Positions 15,481 to 26,354 of a stretch of 64,000 nt of DNA are shown piece after piece. The notes below the pieces were generated by a model. That model did no database searches and was not told the DNA's origin. It was given only the letters and a program-made list of their open reading frames with translations. The position numbers were made by a program, and so were the translations under genes. Origin of the DNA: Alphaproteobacteria bacterium (GTDB lineage: Bacteria > Pseudomonadota > Alphaproteobacteria > Rs-D84); contig JAFVUD010000002.1 of NCBI GenBank assembly GCA_017502865.1, forward strand, positions 1-64,000. Direction: 5' to 3'. Numbering within the stretch: the stretch's first letter is position 1; each line of letters starts with the position of its first letter.

Positions 15481-16323
15481 ATGGCACAAGATTTTACACT
15501 GCATACCCACACGAACATATTTGACGGGAAAAATTCTGCCCAGGAAATGATTGATGCAGCCAAGGCACACGGCATGCGTACAATTGGTATCTCAAATCAT
15601 TTTATCGTGCACCCAATTATCCCAACAACTGCATCATATGCCGCCGCCACACGTGGTGGTTATGCAAAAATGTATATGGATAATTTTGATGGGGCGATTG
15701 CAGAATTCCAGGCACACTATGATGAACTGCGTCAAATGGCGGAAAAAGAATCCATTCAAATCCTGTGCGGGATGGAAGTGGACTTCTTTGACAGTGCAGA
15801 TTGGCATCGTGGATTTGAACGTGCGTTAAAGGTATTAAAACCAGACTATGTAATCGGGTCGGGCCATTTTATCGAATATAATGGCACACTGTGCAATATT
15901 CATGACATGGCAAACGCAGCACCAGATGAAAGCGACAAGATGCTGAACGAATACTGGGAAAAGATTCAACGAATTGCTAAATCAGGACTGTTTCATTGGT
16001 TGGCACACCTGGATTTGCCAAAAAAGCGTGGTCTGGGGCGGGACGACAAATGGATTGATGCAGAATCACGGGCGGTTCGTGCAATTGCGGAATCTAAATC
16101 ACGCATTGAAATTAATGCCAAGGGATTCACACTGCCCATTAGCGAGGCATATCCATCGCCACGAATACTGAAAATGGTGGCGGATGCAGATATTCCGGTT
16201 TTAATCAGTGATGATGCACATGCCGTTGACCAGGTTTGCAGAAATTTTGACGATGCAGAAAGACTGGCTGTACAATATGGTATAAAAAACCGCATAAAAT
16301 TGCAGAATTTACTTGATTTTTAA
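15481..16323 (+). CDS. PHP-domain phosphoesterase (histidinol-phosphatase-like)
   Basis: A 280-residue PHP protein with metal-binding 'LHTHTNIFDGKNSAQEM', 'GISNHF', 'GMEVDFFD', 'GSGHFIEYNG', 'HWLAHLDLPKK' and 'ISDDAHAVDQV'. These residues build the trinuclear metal site of HisJ-type phosphatases. No other histidine biosynthesis gene is nearby, so histidinol phosphate is not assured as substrate. Its ATG lies 2 nt after the lemA stop. Confidence 0.85.
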   Translation: MAQDFTLHTHTNIFDGKNSAQEMIDAAKAHGMRTIGISNHFIVHPIIPTTASYAAATRGGYAKMYMDNFDGAIAEFQAHYDELRQMAEKESIQILCGMEVDFFDSADWHRGFERALKVLKPDYVIGSGHFIEYNGTLCNIHDMANAAPDESDKMLNEYWEKIQRIAKSGLFHWLAHLDLPKKRGLGRDDKWIDAESRAVRAIAESKSRIEINAKGFTLPISEAYPSPRILKMVADADIPVLISDDAHAVDQVCRNFDDAERLAVQYGIKNRIKLQNLLDF

Positions 16324-16342
16324 TATAAAAAACTATAAACTT

Positions 16343-16386
16343 AGCCCCGCTGGGTAATCAGAACTGATTAAACGGCGGTGCTTTTT
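16343..16386 (+). terminator. Branched terminator or attenuator before rpsD
   Basis: The outer stem, AGCCCCGCTG with CGGCGGTGCT (one mismatch, one wobble), encloses TAATCA-gaac-TGATTA and ends in T5. No clear promoter follows before rpsD, so read-through control of rpsD is possible. Confidence 0.6.
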
Positions 16387-16457
16387 GGTCCCGCCCGCGA
16401 TAAGGATTCTGTTAAATATCCGGCACCGAAAAAACCAAAAATAAAAGGAAATATAAT

Positions 16458-17090
16458 ATGGCAAGAGCTGGTGCAAAGCGTAGCACACGCAAACTGAAAA
16501 TCGGACGTAGCCTGGGCGTCAATCTGTGGGGTCAGGCGAAATCTCCATTTAACAAACGTAAATACAAACCTGGTCAGCATGGTCCAACATCACGTGGTGG
16601 TAATTCTTCGGATTACGCAAAACAGCATCGTGCAAAACAGACCCTGAAAGGTTATTATGGCAACATTGGCGAAAAGAAATTCCATAAATACTATATGGAA
16701 GCCACAAATATGAAGGGCGACACACCAGAAAACTTGATTGGTTTGCTGGAACGTCGTTTGGACGCAGTTGTATATCGTGCAAAATTGGCACCAACTGTAT
16801 TCTCTTCACGTCAGTTGATTAGCCATGGTCATATCTATGTTAATGGCAAACGCGTAAAGATTGCATCTTATCAGGTTAAACCAGGTGATGTTATCACAGT
16901 CAGCGAAAAAGCAAAACAGATGCCATTGGTCGTTTTGGCTTTGGAATCTGCAGAACGCAACTTTGCAGACTATGTTTCTGTTGACAGTGCAAACTTCACA
17001 GCAACATTCGTACGTGTACCTGCATTCGAAGATGTTCCATATCCTGTTCAAATGTTCCCAGAATTGGTTGTTGAATTCTATTCACGCTAA
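16458..17090 (+). CDS. rpsD: 30S ribosomal protein S4
   Basis: A 210-residue primary rRNA-binding protein of the small subunit. The N-terminus 'KLKIGRSLGVNLWGQAKSP' and 'KYKPGQHG' is of the alphaproteobacterial, non-zinc type. The S4 RNA-binding domain at about residues 98-160 includes 'RLDAVVYRAKLAPT..SRQLISHGHIYVNGKRV'. AAAAGGA lies 8 nt upstream. Unlike in many bacteria it stands alone here, away from the alpha operon, behind the 16343-16386 structure. Confidence 0.97.
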   Translation: MARAGAKRSTRKLKIGRSLGVNLWGQAKSPFNKRKYKPGQHGPTSRGGNSSDYAKQHRAKQTLKGYYGNIGEKKFHKYYMEATNMKGDTPENLIGLLERRLDAVVYRAKLAPTVFSSRQLISHGHIYVNGKRVKIASYQVKPGDVITVSEKAKQMPLVVLALESAERNFADYVSVDSANFTATFVRVPAFEDVPYPVQMFPELVVEFYSR

Positions 17091-17121
17091 TCATGAACAG
17101 ACGAACGGTATGTTCAATCGC

Positions 17122-17147
17122 TCCCGCCCATGTGGCGGGATTTTTTT
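17122..17147 (+). terminator. Terminator of rpsD
   Basis: TCCCGCC-catgt-GGCGGGA then T7. Confidence 0.9.
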
Positions 17148-17171
17148 GTGGAATGTTCAATATTTGTGGGG

Positions 17172-17336
17172 TATAATAAATGTATGCAAAATAAATTTGT
17201 TATCTTTTCTGAAAATAAATGTTGGCGTGGACACGCCTGAACTGATTTATATGCCCATGGCCCAGGGGCGTGTTATTTTGGGCTTTCATTTAATTAATAA
17301 AAAGACTATTATAGACAACAAGAAAAGGTAATTATC
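17172..17336 (+). promoter_or_regulatory. Promoter and structured leader of trpS
   Basis: TATAAT at 17172-17177, then a leader of about 150 nt. It contains hairpin GGCGT-ggac-ACGCC (17224-17237); its right arm CACGCC can instead pair with GGCGTG at 17267-17272. A small frame MLAWTRLN (17219-17245) with one Trp codon overlaps the first hairpin. No strong terminator follows. Confidence 0.4.
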
Positions 17337-18329
17337 ATGTCAGATAAAATTGTTTTAACAGGCATTAAACCAACAGGTATGCCGCATTTGGGAAACTATA
17401 TCGGGGCGTTAAAGCCACTGATTGAACGGTCAAAGCAATACAAGACGTTTATGTTCATTGCAGATTTGCATGCACTGAATACTATTCACGACCCAAAAGT
17501 CATTCGTGAACACACATACCAGGCGGCCGCAATGATGATGGCGTTGGGGGTTGATTTGAATAATGCGGTGTTGTTCCGTCAATCAGATATTGTTGAAATC
17601 TATCAACTGAATACTGTGTTGATGAATGTCACGCCAAAGGGATTGATGAACCGGGCACATTCGTACAAGGCGGCGATGGACAAAAACATTGCAAATGGCA
17701 CAGATGTTGATGCAGGGGTTAATATGGGGCTGTACACATACCCTATTTTGATGACAGCGGACATTTTACTGTATGATTCTGATATTGTGCCGGTTGGTGC
17801 CGACCAAAAGCAGCACGTGGAATTTGCACGTGATATCGCAGGATACTTTAACCACACATATGGTGAAACATTCAAATTGCCAGAACCTGTTATCGGTGAA
17901 GATACGGGTTTAATCCCGGGTCTGGACGGCCGCAAGATGAGCAAGTCGTATGACAATACAATTCCATTGCTGGCACCGGAAAAGGAATTAAAGAAGAAAG
18001 TGATGCGTATTATCACAGATTCTAAAACACCCGAAGAACCAAAAGATCCGGATACTTCGACCATTTATCAATTATACAAACACTTTGCCACAGAAGCGGA
18101 AGTTGCCGAATTTGCAGAAATGTTCCGTCGTGGTGGAATGGGTTATGGGACCGCAAAAACAATGCTGTTTGAAAAGATGAATGCGGTGTTGGCGGGTCCA
18201 CGTGCAGAATACGAAAGACTGATGGCGAATCCAGCAGAAATCGAAGCAGTATTGGCCAATGGTGCAGAACGTGCACGCAGCGTGGCCCAGGCTACGTTCG
18301 GTCGGGTAAAGAAAGCAATGCTGGGATAA
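17337..18329 (+). CDS. trpS: Tryptophanyl-tRNA synthetase
   Basis: A class Ic synthetase of 330 residues. The HIGH-type motif is 'PTGMPHLGNYIGAL' near residue 12, the substrate pocket region is 'DADQKQHVEFARDIA'-like ('GADQKQHVEFAR'), and the KMSKS motif is 'GRKMSKSYDN' near residue 200. Length is typical. AAAAGG precedes the ATG. It is followed 19 nt later by the SIMPL gene. Confidence 0.97.
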   Translation: MSDKIVLTGIKPTGMPHLGNYIGALKPLIERSKQYKTFMFIADLHALNTIHDPKVIREHTYQAAAMMMALGVDLNNAVLFRQSDIVEIYQLNTVLMNVTPKGLMNRAHSYKAAMDKNIANGTDVDAGVNMGLYTYPILMTADILLYDSDIVPVGADQKQHVEFARDIAGYFNHTYGETFKLPEPVIGEDTGLIPGLDGRKMSKSYDNTIPLLAPEKELKKKVMRIITDSKTPEEPKDPDTSTIYQLYKHFATEAEVAEFAEMFRRGGMGYGTAKTMLFEKMNAVLAGPRAEYERLMANPAEIEAVLANGAERARSVAQATFGRVKKAMLG

Positions 18330-18348
18330 AAATAAAAGGAGAGAGAAT

Positions 18349-19080
18349 ATGCGTAAAGCTTTTATTTGGGGTGGCAGTGTAATTGGGGCAGCAGCAGTGT
18401 TAGCGTTGGTATTTGGAACACTGGAACGCAATCACACGGTACGGACAATTTCTGTGACGGGGGAATGCCTGACCACGGCACCAAAGGATAAAACAGCAAT
18501 CACGTTACGTGTATCTACATTGGCGGATACGGCGGTTGAATCTATGCGTTTGGCGACGAATAAAATGGCCGACATCACAGATTACCTGAAAACACAGCCG
18601 GTGGAAATGCAGACCACGCAATTCAATTCATATGAAAAAACCGAATGGAATCGTGAAGCACAAAAATCAGAAACACTGGGAATTGAAACAACAATCGCAG
18701 TAGAAGTGTCTGCAAAAAGCATTGCGGAAATTGAAACAGTTTTGGGCAAGTTTGCAGGTGACGCAAACGTGTTCACAGAAAATCTAAGAATGTATTCCAG
18801 TCCAGAAGTATTGAAGCCAATTACAGAAGAATGTTTGGCCGTGGCAACAGAAAACGCACGTGAACGTGCAGATGCGTTGGCCAAGGGGGACAAGGTTAAA
18901 ACAGGCAAAATTCTGTCTTTGTCATATGGCACAACGGTTTCCGACAACGTACGACCAACCAATGGATTGTTGAGGACAAAAATGGTGATGGCAGAATCAA
19001 CGTTTGATGCCGCAGGTTCTATTGTCGCCAAAGATACCGAAGTTGCGGTTTCTGTATCCGCCGTGTTCGAAATAAAGTAA
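18349..19080 (+). CDS. SIMPL (DUF541) domain protein
   Basis: A 243-residue protein with an N-terminal signal or anchor helix (residues 4-22) and a periplasmic SIMPL domain: 'TISVTGECLTTAPKDKTAITLRVSTL', 'QTTQFNSYEKTEWNREAQKSETLGIETTIAVEV', and the C-terminal 'AKDTEVAVSVSAVFEI'. Members are linked to oxidative stress defence in some bacteria, but no biochemical activity is established. AGGAGAG is 5 nt upstream. The stop is 3 nt before the Xer gene, so the two are co-transcribed. Confidence 0.85.
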   Translation: MRKAFIWGGSVIGAAAVLALVFGTLERNHTVRTISVTGECLTTAPKDKTAITLRVSTLADTAVESMRLATNKMADITDYLKTQPVEMQTTQFNSYEKTEWNREAQKSETLGIETTIAVEVSAKSIAEIETVLGKFAGDANVFTENLRMYSSPEVLKPITEECLAVATENARERADALAKGDKVKTGKILSLSYGTTVSDNVRPTNGLLRTKMVMAESTFDAAGSIVAKDTEVAVSVSAVFEIK

Positions 19081-19083
19081 AAA

Positions 19084-19995
19084 ATGAATGATGCGATTGC
19101 ATATTTTATCGAATATTTAACACAGACAAAAAAGTATTCGGCACATACCGCCATTGGATACGAAACAGATGTGCGTGATTTTGTCACGTTCTGTGAACGG
19201 TTTAATGGCGGGCCGATTTTCCCAAAAGATTTGGCCCGCACAGACACATTGATGTTTCGGTCGTATTTGGCCGACCGACAACGGCGTGGTTTGGCACACA
19301 AATCGACTGCACGGGCATTGTCTTCGTTGCGGGGATTCTTTAAATTTATTGCAAAAAATTATGGTATTAAAAACGATGCAATTACACTGATTTCTTCGCC
19401 CAAGGTGCCACGAAAATTATCCAAGGCAATTGATCCAATTGATGTTGAACATATGCATTCTGCCATTCGGGAAATTGGCAACAAAGACCCATGGATTGAT
19501 GCACGTGATTGGGCGTTGGTTGTATTGATATTTGGATGCGGCCTGCGTATCAGCGAAGCGTTATCACTGAAAAACAGTGATGTGCGTGGCCGACCAGAAG
19601 TTCTGCGTATTTGCGGTAAAGGCAATAAAGAACGATTGGTTCCTGTGTTGCCAGCAGTGTGGGATGCGATTGAAAAATACATTCGTGTGCGACCATTTGG
19701 CAATGCCGCCGAAGACGAACTGTTCCGCAGTGTGCGTGGTCTGCCGATGAGTTCGAGAATGGCTGAAAAAGTTATTGAGAAAATTCGCAATTATTTACAG
19801 TTGCCAGACTATGTGACACCGCACGCATTGCGACACACATTTGCAACCGCATTGTTGGCGGGGGGTGCAGATTTGCGTACATTACAGGAATTGTTGGGAC
19901 ATTCTTCGTTATCCACCACACAATTATATACCAAAGTCAATATGGCCGAAATTTCCAACATATATGCAAACGCACATCCACGGGCAAAAGATTAG
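19084..19995 (+). CDS. xerC: Tyrosine recombinase XerC/XerD
   Basis: A 303-residue site-specific recombinase that would resolve chromosome dimers at dif with a partner Xer protein. The N-terminal SAM-like domain covers residues 1-90. The catalytic residues are all visible: Arg in 'GCGLRISEAL', Lys in 'GKGNKERLVPV', HxxR in 'TPHALRHTFAT', His in 'LLGHSSLSTT' and Tyr in 'QLYTKVN'. Housekeeping length and no nearby phage genes argue against an integron or phage integrase. XerC versus XerD cannot be decided from this window. Confidence 0.88.
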   Translation: MNDAIAYFIEYLTQTKKYSAHTAIGYETDVRDFVTFCERFNGGPIFPKDLARTDTLMFRSYLADRQRRGLAHKSTARALSSLRGFFKFIAKNYGIKNDAITLISSPKVPRKLSKAIDPIDVEHMHSAIREIGNKDPWIDARDWALVVLIFGCGLRISEALSLKNSDVRGRPEVLRICGKGNKERLVPVLPAVWDAIEKYIRVRPFGNAAEDELFRSVRGLPMSSRMAEKVIEKIRNYLQLPDYVTPHALRHTFATALLAGGADLRTLQELLGHSSLSTTQLYTKVNMAEISNIYANAHPRAKD

Positions 19996-20002
19996 ATATA
20001 AA

Positions 20003-20027
20003 AAATCCCCCGTTTGGGGGATTTTTA
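20003..20027. terminator. Bidirectional terminator
   Basis: AAATCCCCC-gttt-GGGGGATTT between the convergent xer and 20029-21060 genes. Confidence 0.85.
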
Positions 20028-20028
20028 T

Positions 20029-21060
20029 TTAGAACCATTGCCATGGCTGGAATACTTTTAACAGCCCCAGCGCAGTGCGTTTATCGGCATAGGTATGGCC
20101 ACAGCGTGGACAAACGTTAAATGGTTTCAAAACAGCTTTGACTTTGCCAAAAATCATGTGCCAGATGTATAATCCCAATGCCCATGCAGCAATTACCAAT
20201 CCCCATGCAACATAACCAAAATATTTATCAACTGTGTCGGTGATGACGGTGATGGTGCTGACATCTGATTTAGCCAGGTCATTATAGATTTTTGTTGCAA
20301 CCGGCCATGTAGATGGACGCCATGGATAGACATGTTTAATACCATAGTTGGTCAACAATGTTGTCCCCAGACCGCCGGTCTGTTTATCCAACGCCGTTTT
20401 AACGGCCGAGTCAATCAGTTTATCAACTTCCAGCTGGGCGGTGCGGGTTAAGTCACCCTGAATCTTGTCCAGTTTTTCATTTACCAGTTTGGCGGTATTG
20501 TCAACCTTGGCAATGGCGGTGTTGGCTTTGTCGATTGCACCGTCAGCCTTGGCCACGCCTTTGTCCACTTCGGCGACCGCTTTGTCAACACCATCTGTTT
20601 TAATCCCCAACATATTTGCAAAGCCGGTCAGTTTTTTTACACCCGTGGTCTTTTCTGTGACAGCGGCTGTTTTTTCTTTGGCATCTGCGGTTGCCTGTTT
20701 AGCCTTGGCTGTGGTGTCGGTCACTTTGTCAACGGCACCTTCGGCCATTTTTACACCCTTAATCGCAGTAGCAATCGGTTTTTCCAAATTAATAGAATCT
20801 GCGATGCCATCCAACAGGGCTTCGTATTGTTTTACAATGCCACGCTGCAAGTCAAAGAACATAGACACAACAATAGATTTCTTAATCGGTTGGGAATATG
20901 TGTTTTTAATGTGTAATGGGAACCATATGACCAGCAGTATCCAAATAACACTGAAAATGCCGAATATGCGTTTAGTCCACGCAACGACAGACTGTTTCTT
21001 TTTCACGGTTTTTACGCCACCCATATCAATAACGGCGACTTCTTTTTTCTGTCTGGCCAT
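20029..21060 (-). CDS. Membrane protein with coiled-coil region and C-terminal zinc ribbon
   Basis: A 343-residue protein that I do not recognise. It has a transmembrane helix at about 30-50, then an Ala/Lys/Asp/Val-rich helical stretch (about 95-225) with repeats such as 'VDKAVAEVDKGVAKADGAIDKANTAIAKV', typical of a long coiled coil. A second hydrophobic pair lies near 278-305. The C-terminus has 'CPRCGHTYADKRTAL', half of a zinc ribbon. Both ends would be cytoplasmic and the coiled coil periplasmic. AAGGAG precedes the ATG. Confidence 0.6.
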   Translation of the reverse strand: MARQKKEVAVIDMGGVKTVKKKQSVVAWTKRIFGIFSVIWILLVIWFPLHIKNTYSQPIKKSIVVSMFFDLQRGIVKQYEALLDGIADSINLEKPIATAIKGVKMAEGAVDKVTDTTAKAKQATADAKEKTAAVTEKTTGVKKLTGFANMLGIKTDGVDKAVAEVDKGVAKADGAIDKANTAIAKVDNTAKLVNEKLDKIQGDLTRTAQLEVDKLIDSAVKTALDKQTGGLGTTLLTNYGIKHVYPWRPSTWPVATKIYNDLAKSDVSTITVITDTVDKYFGYVAWGLVIAAWALGLYIWHMIFGKVKAVLKPFNVCPRCGHTYADKRTALGLLKVFQPWQWF

Positions 21061-21124
21061 AAAAAAACTCCTTTGCTTGATATAAGGAGTTTAGACGATT
21101 GCAACACATAATTGCAATATGTTT

Positions 21125-23631
<2,507 letters not shown>

Positions 23632-23632
23632 T

Positions 23633-24529
23633 TTATTTTTTGAACTCCAACCCCTGGTCGATATAGTTTTCGGCCTTGTCTTCCCAGTCTGGTTCAACAC
23701 GCACAAACAGGTGCAGTCGGGCATTTACATCCCACTGGTCCTGGATATCATGACGGGCAGCGGTGCCAATGCGTTTTAATTGTTCACCACCCTTGCCTAC
23801 TACTATCTTTTTATGTGCATCGTTGCGAACGGCGATTTTCTGGTAAATATCCAGAACACCATCGGCATCAACATCAACACGTTCGGTCACAACATTGATG
23901 TGATATGGTAATTCCTGGTGAATATATTTATAAATCTTTTCACGGGTCAATTCCGACAGATACAGTTCATCGGGAACATCGGGTGCATCGACCGTGTCAA
24001 ACAAATATGGCGATTCAGGCATTACATTTGCCAACGCAGTCAGCATTTTTTCAATACCGTCGTTCTTTAACGCAGAAATCATGAAAATTTCAGACCATGG
24101 TGCCAATTCATTCAATTCGGCAACCATTGGCAGTAATTCCAGTTTGGCAATGGCATCAACCTTGTTCAGGGCAACAAAGATGTTGGGACGGTCTTTAATC
24201 TTGTCCGCCAGGGCACGGATTGTTTCGGTTATACCCTTTTGTGCATCAACCAACAGCAATACCGCATCTGCATCCGATACAGCATCCATTGCGGCGGCGA
24301 CCATTGCACGATCCAGACGGCGTGAAGGCTTGAAAACACCGGGGGTGTCTACAAATATCAACTGACGCGCGCCAACCATTTTTACAGCCCGCAGGCGTGT
24401 GCGTGTGGTTTGCACTTTGTGCGAAACAATGGATACTTTGCGACCCATGATTTGATTTAACAATGTACTTTTGCCCGCATTTGTGGGGCCAATGATGGCA
24501 ACAAAGCCAGAATAAGTCTTATTAGTCAT
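23633..24529 (-). CDS. era: GTPase Era
   Basis: An essential GTPase that binds 16S rRNA and helps assemble the 30S subunit. In 298 residues it shows the G1 motif 'GPTNAGKSTLLN', G3 'DTPGV', G4 'NKVD' and a C-terminal KH domain with 'VGKGGEQLKRIGTAARHDI'. Length matches the family. Usually era follows rnc; here rnc is 5 kb away with lepB, and era leads the queA-tgt unit. Confidence 0.97.
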   Translation of the reverse strand: MTNKTYSGFVAIIGPTNAGKSTLLNQIMGRKVSIVSHKVQTTRTRLRAVKMVGARQLIFVDTPGVFKPSRRLDRAMVAAAMDAVSDADAVLLLVDAQKGITETIRALADKIKDRPNIFVALNKVDAIAKLELLPMVAELNELAPWSEIFMISALKNDGIEKMLTALANVMPESPYLFDTVDAPDVPDELYLSELTREKIYKYIHQELPYHINVVTERVDVDADGVLDIYQKIAVRNDAHKKIVVGKGGEQLKRIGTAARHDIQDQWDVNARLHLFVRVEPDWEDKAENYIDQGLEFKK

Positions 24530-24644
24530 GTGAAAAATCATAGCACAGGGAAAATAAAAGTAAATAAAAAACCTTGCATTGCGAATACATTGTTGGTAAA
24601 TAAGCAAATGTGTAGGTGGGGCAGAAATATAAAGGAAGTATAAT

Positions 24645-25361
24645 ATGCAATTGACAGGGCCCGAAATCCTGCGACGGATGCAGGAAAAAGAAAATCCAGA
24701 TATCATCATTAGACCATTTGATGAAAGATGCCTGGGCAGTAATAGTTATGATTTACACTTGGGTGACACACTGAAAGTGTATAAACAGGCGATTCCAAAG
24801 GGAATGAAACCTGCGTTGCCATACAAAGGCAAACCAGATGCACACAAAATGGAGGATTGGTTTGAATCTGATGCAGCCCATATGCAATTTCTGCATTGCC
24901 CAGAAGCCTTTGACATTCGCAACCCACAGTATTTGATTGATCCAACAAATCCAACACATCACCAGACAATCACACTGAAAATCCCAGAAACAGGGCTGAT
25001 TTTGTCACCAACAATTGGGTATTTGGGTTCAACAATTGAATACACAGAAACACGGAATTTATTCCCATATATTGATGGAAAATCCAGTATTGGCCGTAAT
25101 TTTATATTGAATCATCATACCGCCGGTCGTGGCGATGATGGTTTCTGTGGCGAATGGACATTGGAAATTCGTGTTCTGCACCCAACAGTTGTTTACCCAT
25201 ATATGCGTATTGGCCAGATTTACTATGAACAGTTTGTCGGCAAGCGTAAACCATATGACAAGAATAAAACCAGCCACTATAACGGCCAGTTTGGTCCAAC
25301 ACCAGCGGCACCGGTACCAGTGGACAAATTCTTGAAAGATTTGGTACAAAAACAGAAATAA
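24645..25361 (+). CDS. dcd: dCTP deaminase-family protein
   Basis: A 238-residue protein of the dUTPase/Dcd fold, supplying dUMP or dUTP for thymidylate synthesis. It has 'PFDERCLGSNSYDLHLG', then 'DGKSSIGRNFILNHHTAGRGDDGFCGEWTLEI' carrying the Ser and Arg of the SS-x2-R motif and the catalytic Glu in 'WTLEI', and 'RIGQIYYEQF'. It is longer than the 190-residue E. coli enzyme, with an insertion around residues 45-95. GGAAG precedes the ATG. The exact activity (deaminase or bifunctional) cannot be read. Confidence 0.85.
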   Translation: MQLTGPEILRRMQEKENPDIIIRPFDERCLGSNSYDLHLGDTLKVYKQAIPKGMKPALPYKGKPDAHKMEDWFESDAAHMQFLHCPEAFDIRNPQYLIDPTNPTHHQTITLKIPETGLILSPTIGYLGSTIEYTETRNLFPYIDGKSSIGRNFILNHHTAGRGDDGFCGEWTLEIRVLHPTVVYPYMRIGQIYYEQFVGKRKPYDKNKTSHYNGQFGPTPAAPVPVDKFLKDLVQKQK

Positions 25362-25362
25362 A

Positions 25363-25386
25363 AAACGCCCCGTTTGGGGCGTTTTG
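25363..25386. terminator. Bidirectional terminator
   Basis: ACGCCCC-gttt-GGGGCGT between the convergent dcd and rlpA genes. Confidence 0.85.
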
Positions 25387-25390
25387 TTTA

Positions 25391-26278
25391 TTAGATGCTG
25401 TCAGCATTAATCCAGCGACCAGATTTCAACAAACCTGGGGCCATGCCTTCGTTTGCACGCAGGTTATCGATTACGCTGCGGGCCTTGGCTGCATCCAGAT
25501 TGATGATGCGTACTTTGTACATGTCGCCTTCGTGGACAACGGTTGCATCGCCGTATGCCTGCATACGCTGGGCCAATGTAGATGCACTGTCTTCGGCATA
25601 GAATGCACCGACCTGGACACTGTAATCGCCAGATGCGGTTGCAACAGGAACGGCAACTGGTACAGTTTCAACAGGTGTTGCGACAACTGTTTCTTGTTGC
25701 ATTACGACAGGCTGTGCTGCGGCACCAATTGTTGCATTTTTAACAGCCATAGATTCTTCGGCCATAACCTGGATCTGGACTTTGGCAGTGCCGTTCATGC
25801 CAATACGCTGGGCAGCGGCAGGTGACAAGTCCATCAAACGTGTATTTACGAATGGTCCACGATTATTCACACGAACAACAACAGACTGGCCATTTTCCAG
25901 GTTGGTCACACGTGCGATTGTTGGCAATGGTAATGTTTTGCTGGTCGCAACCATCTGGGCGGCATCAAAGATTTCGCCATTGCTGGTCTGTTGACCGTTC
26001 AATTCTGTTGGTATAATACCTGCAACACCGGTCTGGTTATATGTCAAATCTTCGACAGGGATATACTGGACGTTTTCAACCTTGTACGCGTTGCCGACAT
26101 AATATTTCGGGGCAGCCGCCATCAAATATGCATCATTCAAAGACTGGGATGGGGCAGAAACCAATGTTTCTTCGCCAAAACCGTCAGCCGAGCCATAGCC
26201 CGCATTGTTTGTAGCACCGTTGTTCATACAACCGGTCAACATAGCAGTCAAAACCGCCAGTGAGATTACTTTTTTCAT
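25391..26278 (-). CDS. rlpA: RlpA-like septal lipoprotein with SPOR domain
   Basis: A 295-residue lipoprotein: signal peptide with lipobox 'LTGC' (Cys 17), a double-psi beta-barrel at about 95-175 ('LPTIARVTNLENGQSVVVRVNNRGPFVNTRLMDLS') and a C-terminal SPOR domain ('DYSVQVGAFYAEDSASTLAQRM') that binds denuded septal glycan. RlpA proteins are lytic transglycosylases in some species. The 'TAAHKTLP' segment of typical RlpA reads 'VATSKTLP' here, so the conserved His is a Ser, and catalysis may be lost or altered. Confidence 0.88.
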   Translation of the reverse strand: MKKVISLAVLTAMLTGCMNNGATNNAGYGSADGFGEETLVSAPSQSLNDAYLMAAAPKYYVGNAYKVENVQYIPVEDLTYNQTGVAGIIPTELNGQQTSNGEIFDAAQMVATSKTLPLPTIARVTNLENGQSVVVRVNNRGPFVNTRLMDLSPAAAQRIGMNGTAKVQIQVMAEESMAVKNATIGAAAQPVVMQQETVVATPVETVPVAVPVATASGDYSVQVGAFYAEDSASTLAQRMQAYGDATVVHEGDMYKVRIINLDAAKARSVIDNLRANEGMAPGLLKSGRWINADSI

Positions 26279-26354
26279 GATTTTAGGACTCCTTACATTC
26301 TTGATAATTTTATTTTATCATAAAAAAGTCCATGTTTCAAATTTTATTTTACCA

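Noticed and set aside
19084..19995. Phage or island integrase next to a tRNA
   Set aside because: Length, complete Xer motifs and housekeeping neighbours (trpS, SIMPL) fit XerC/XerD; the closest tRNA is over 10 kb away.
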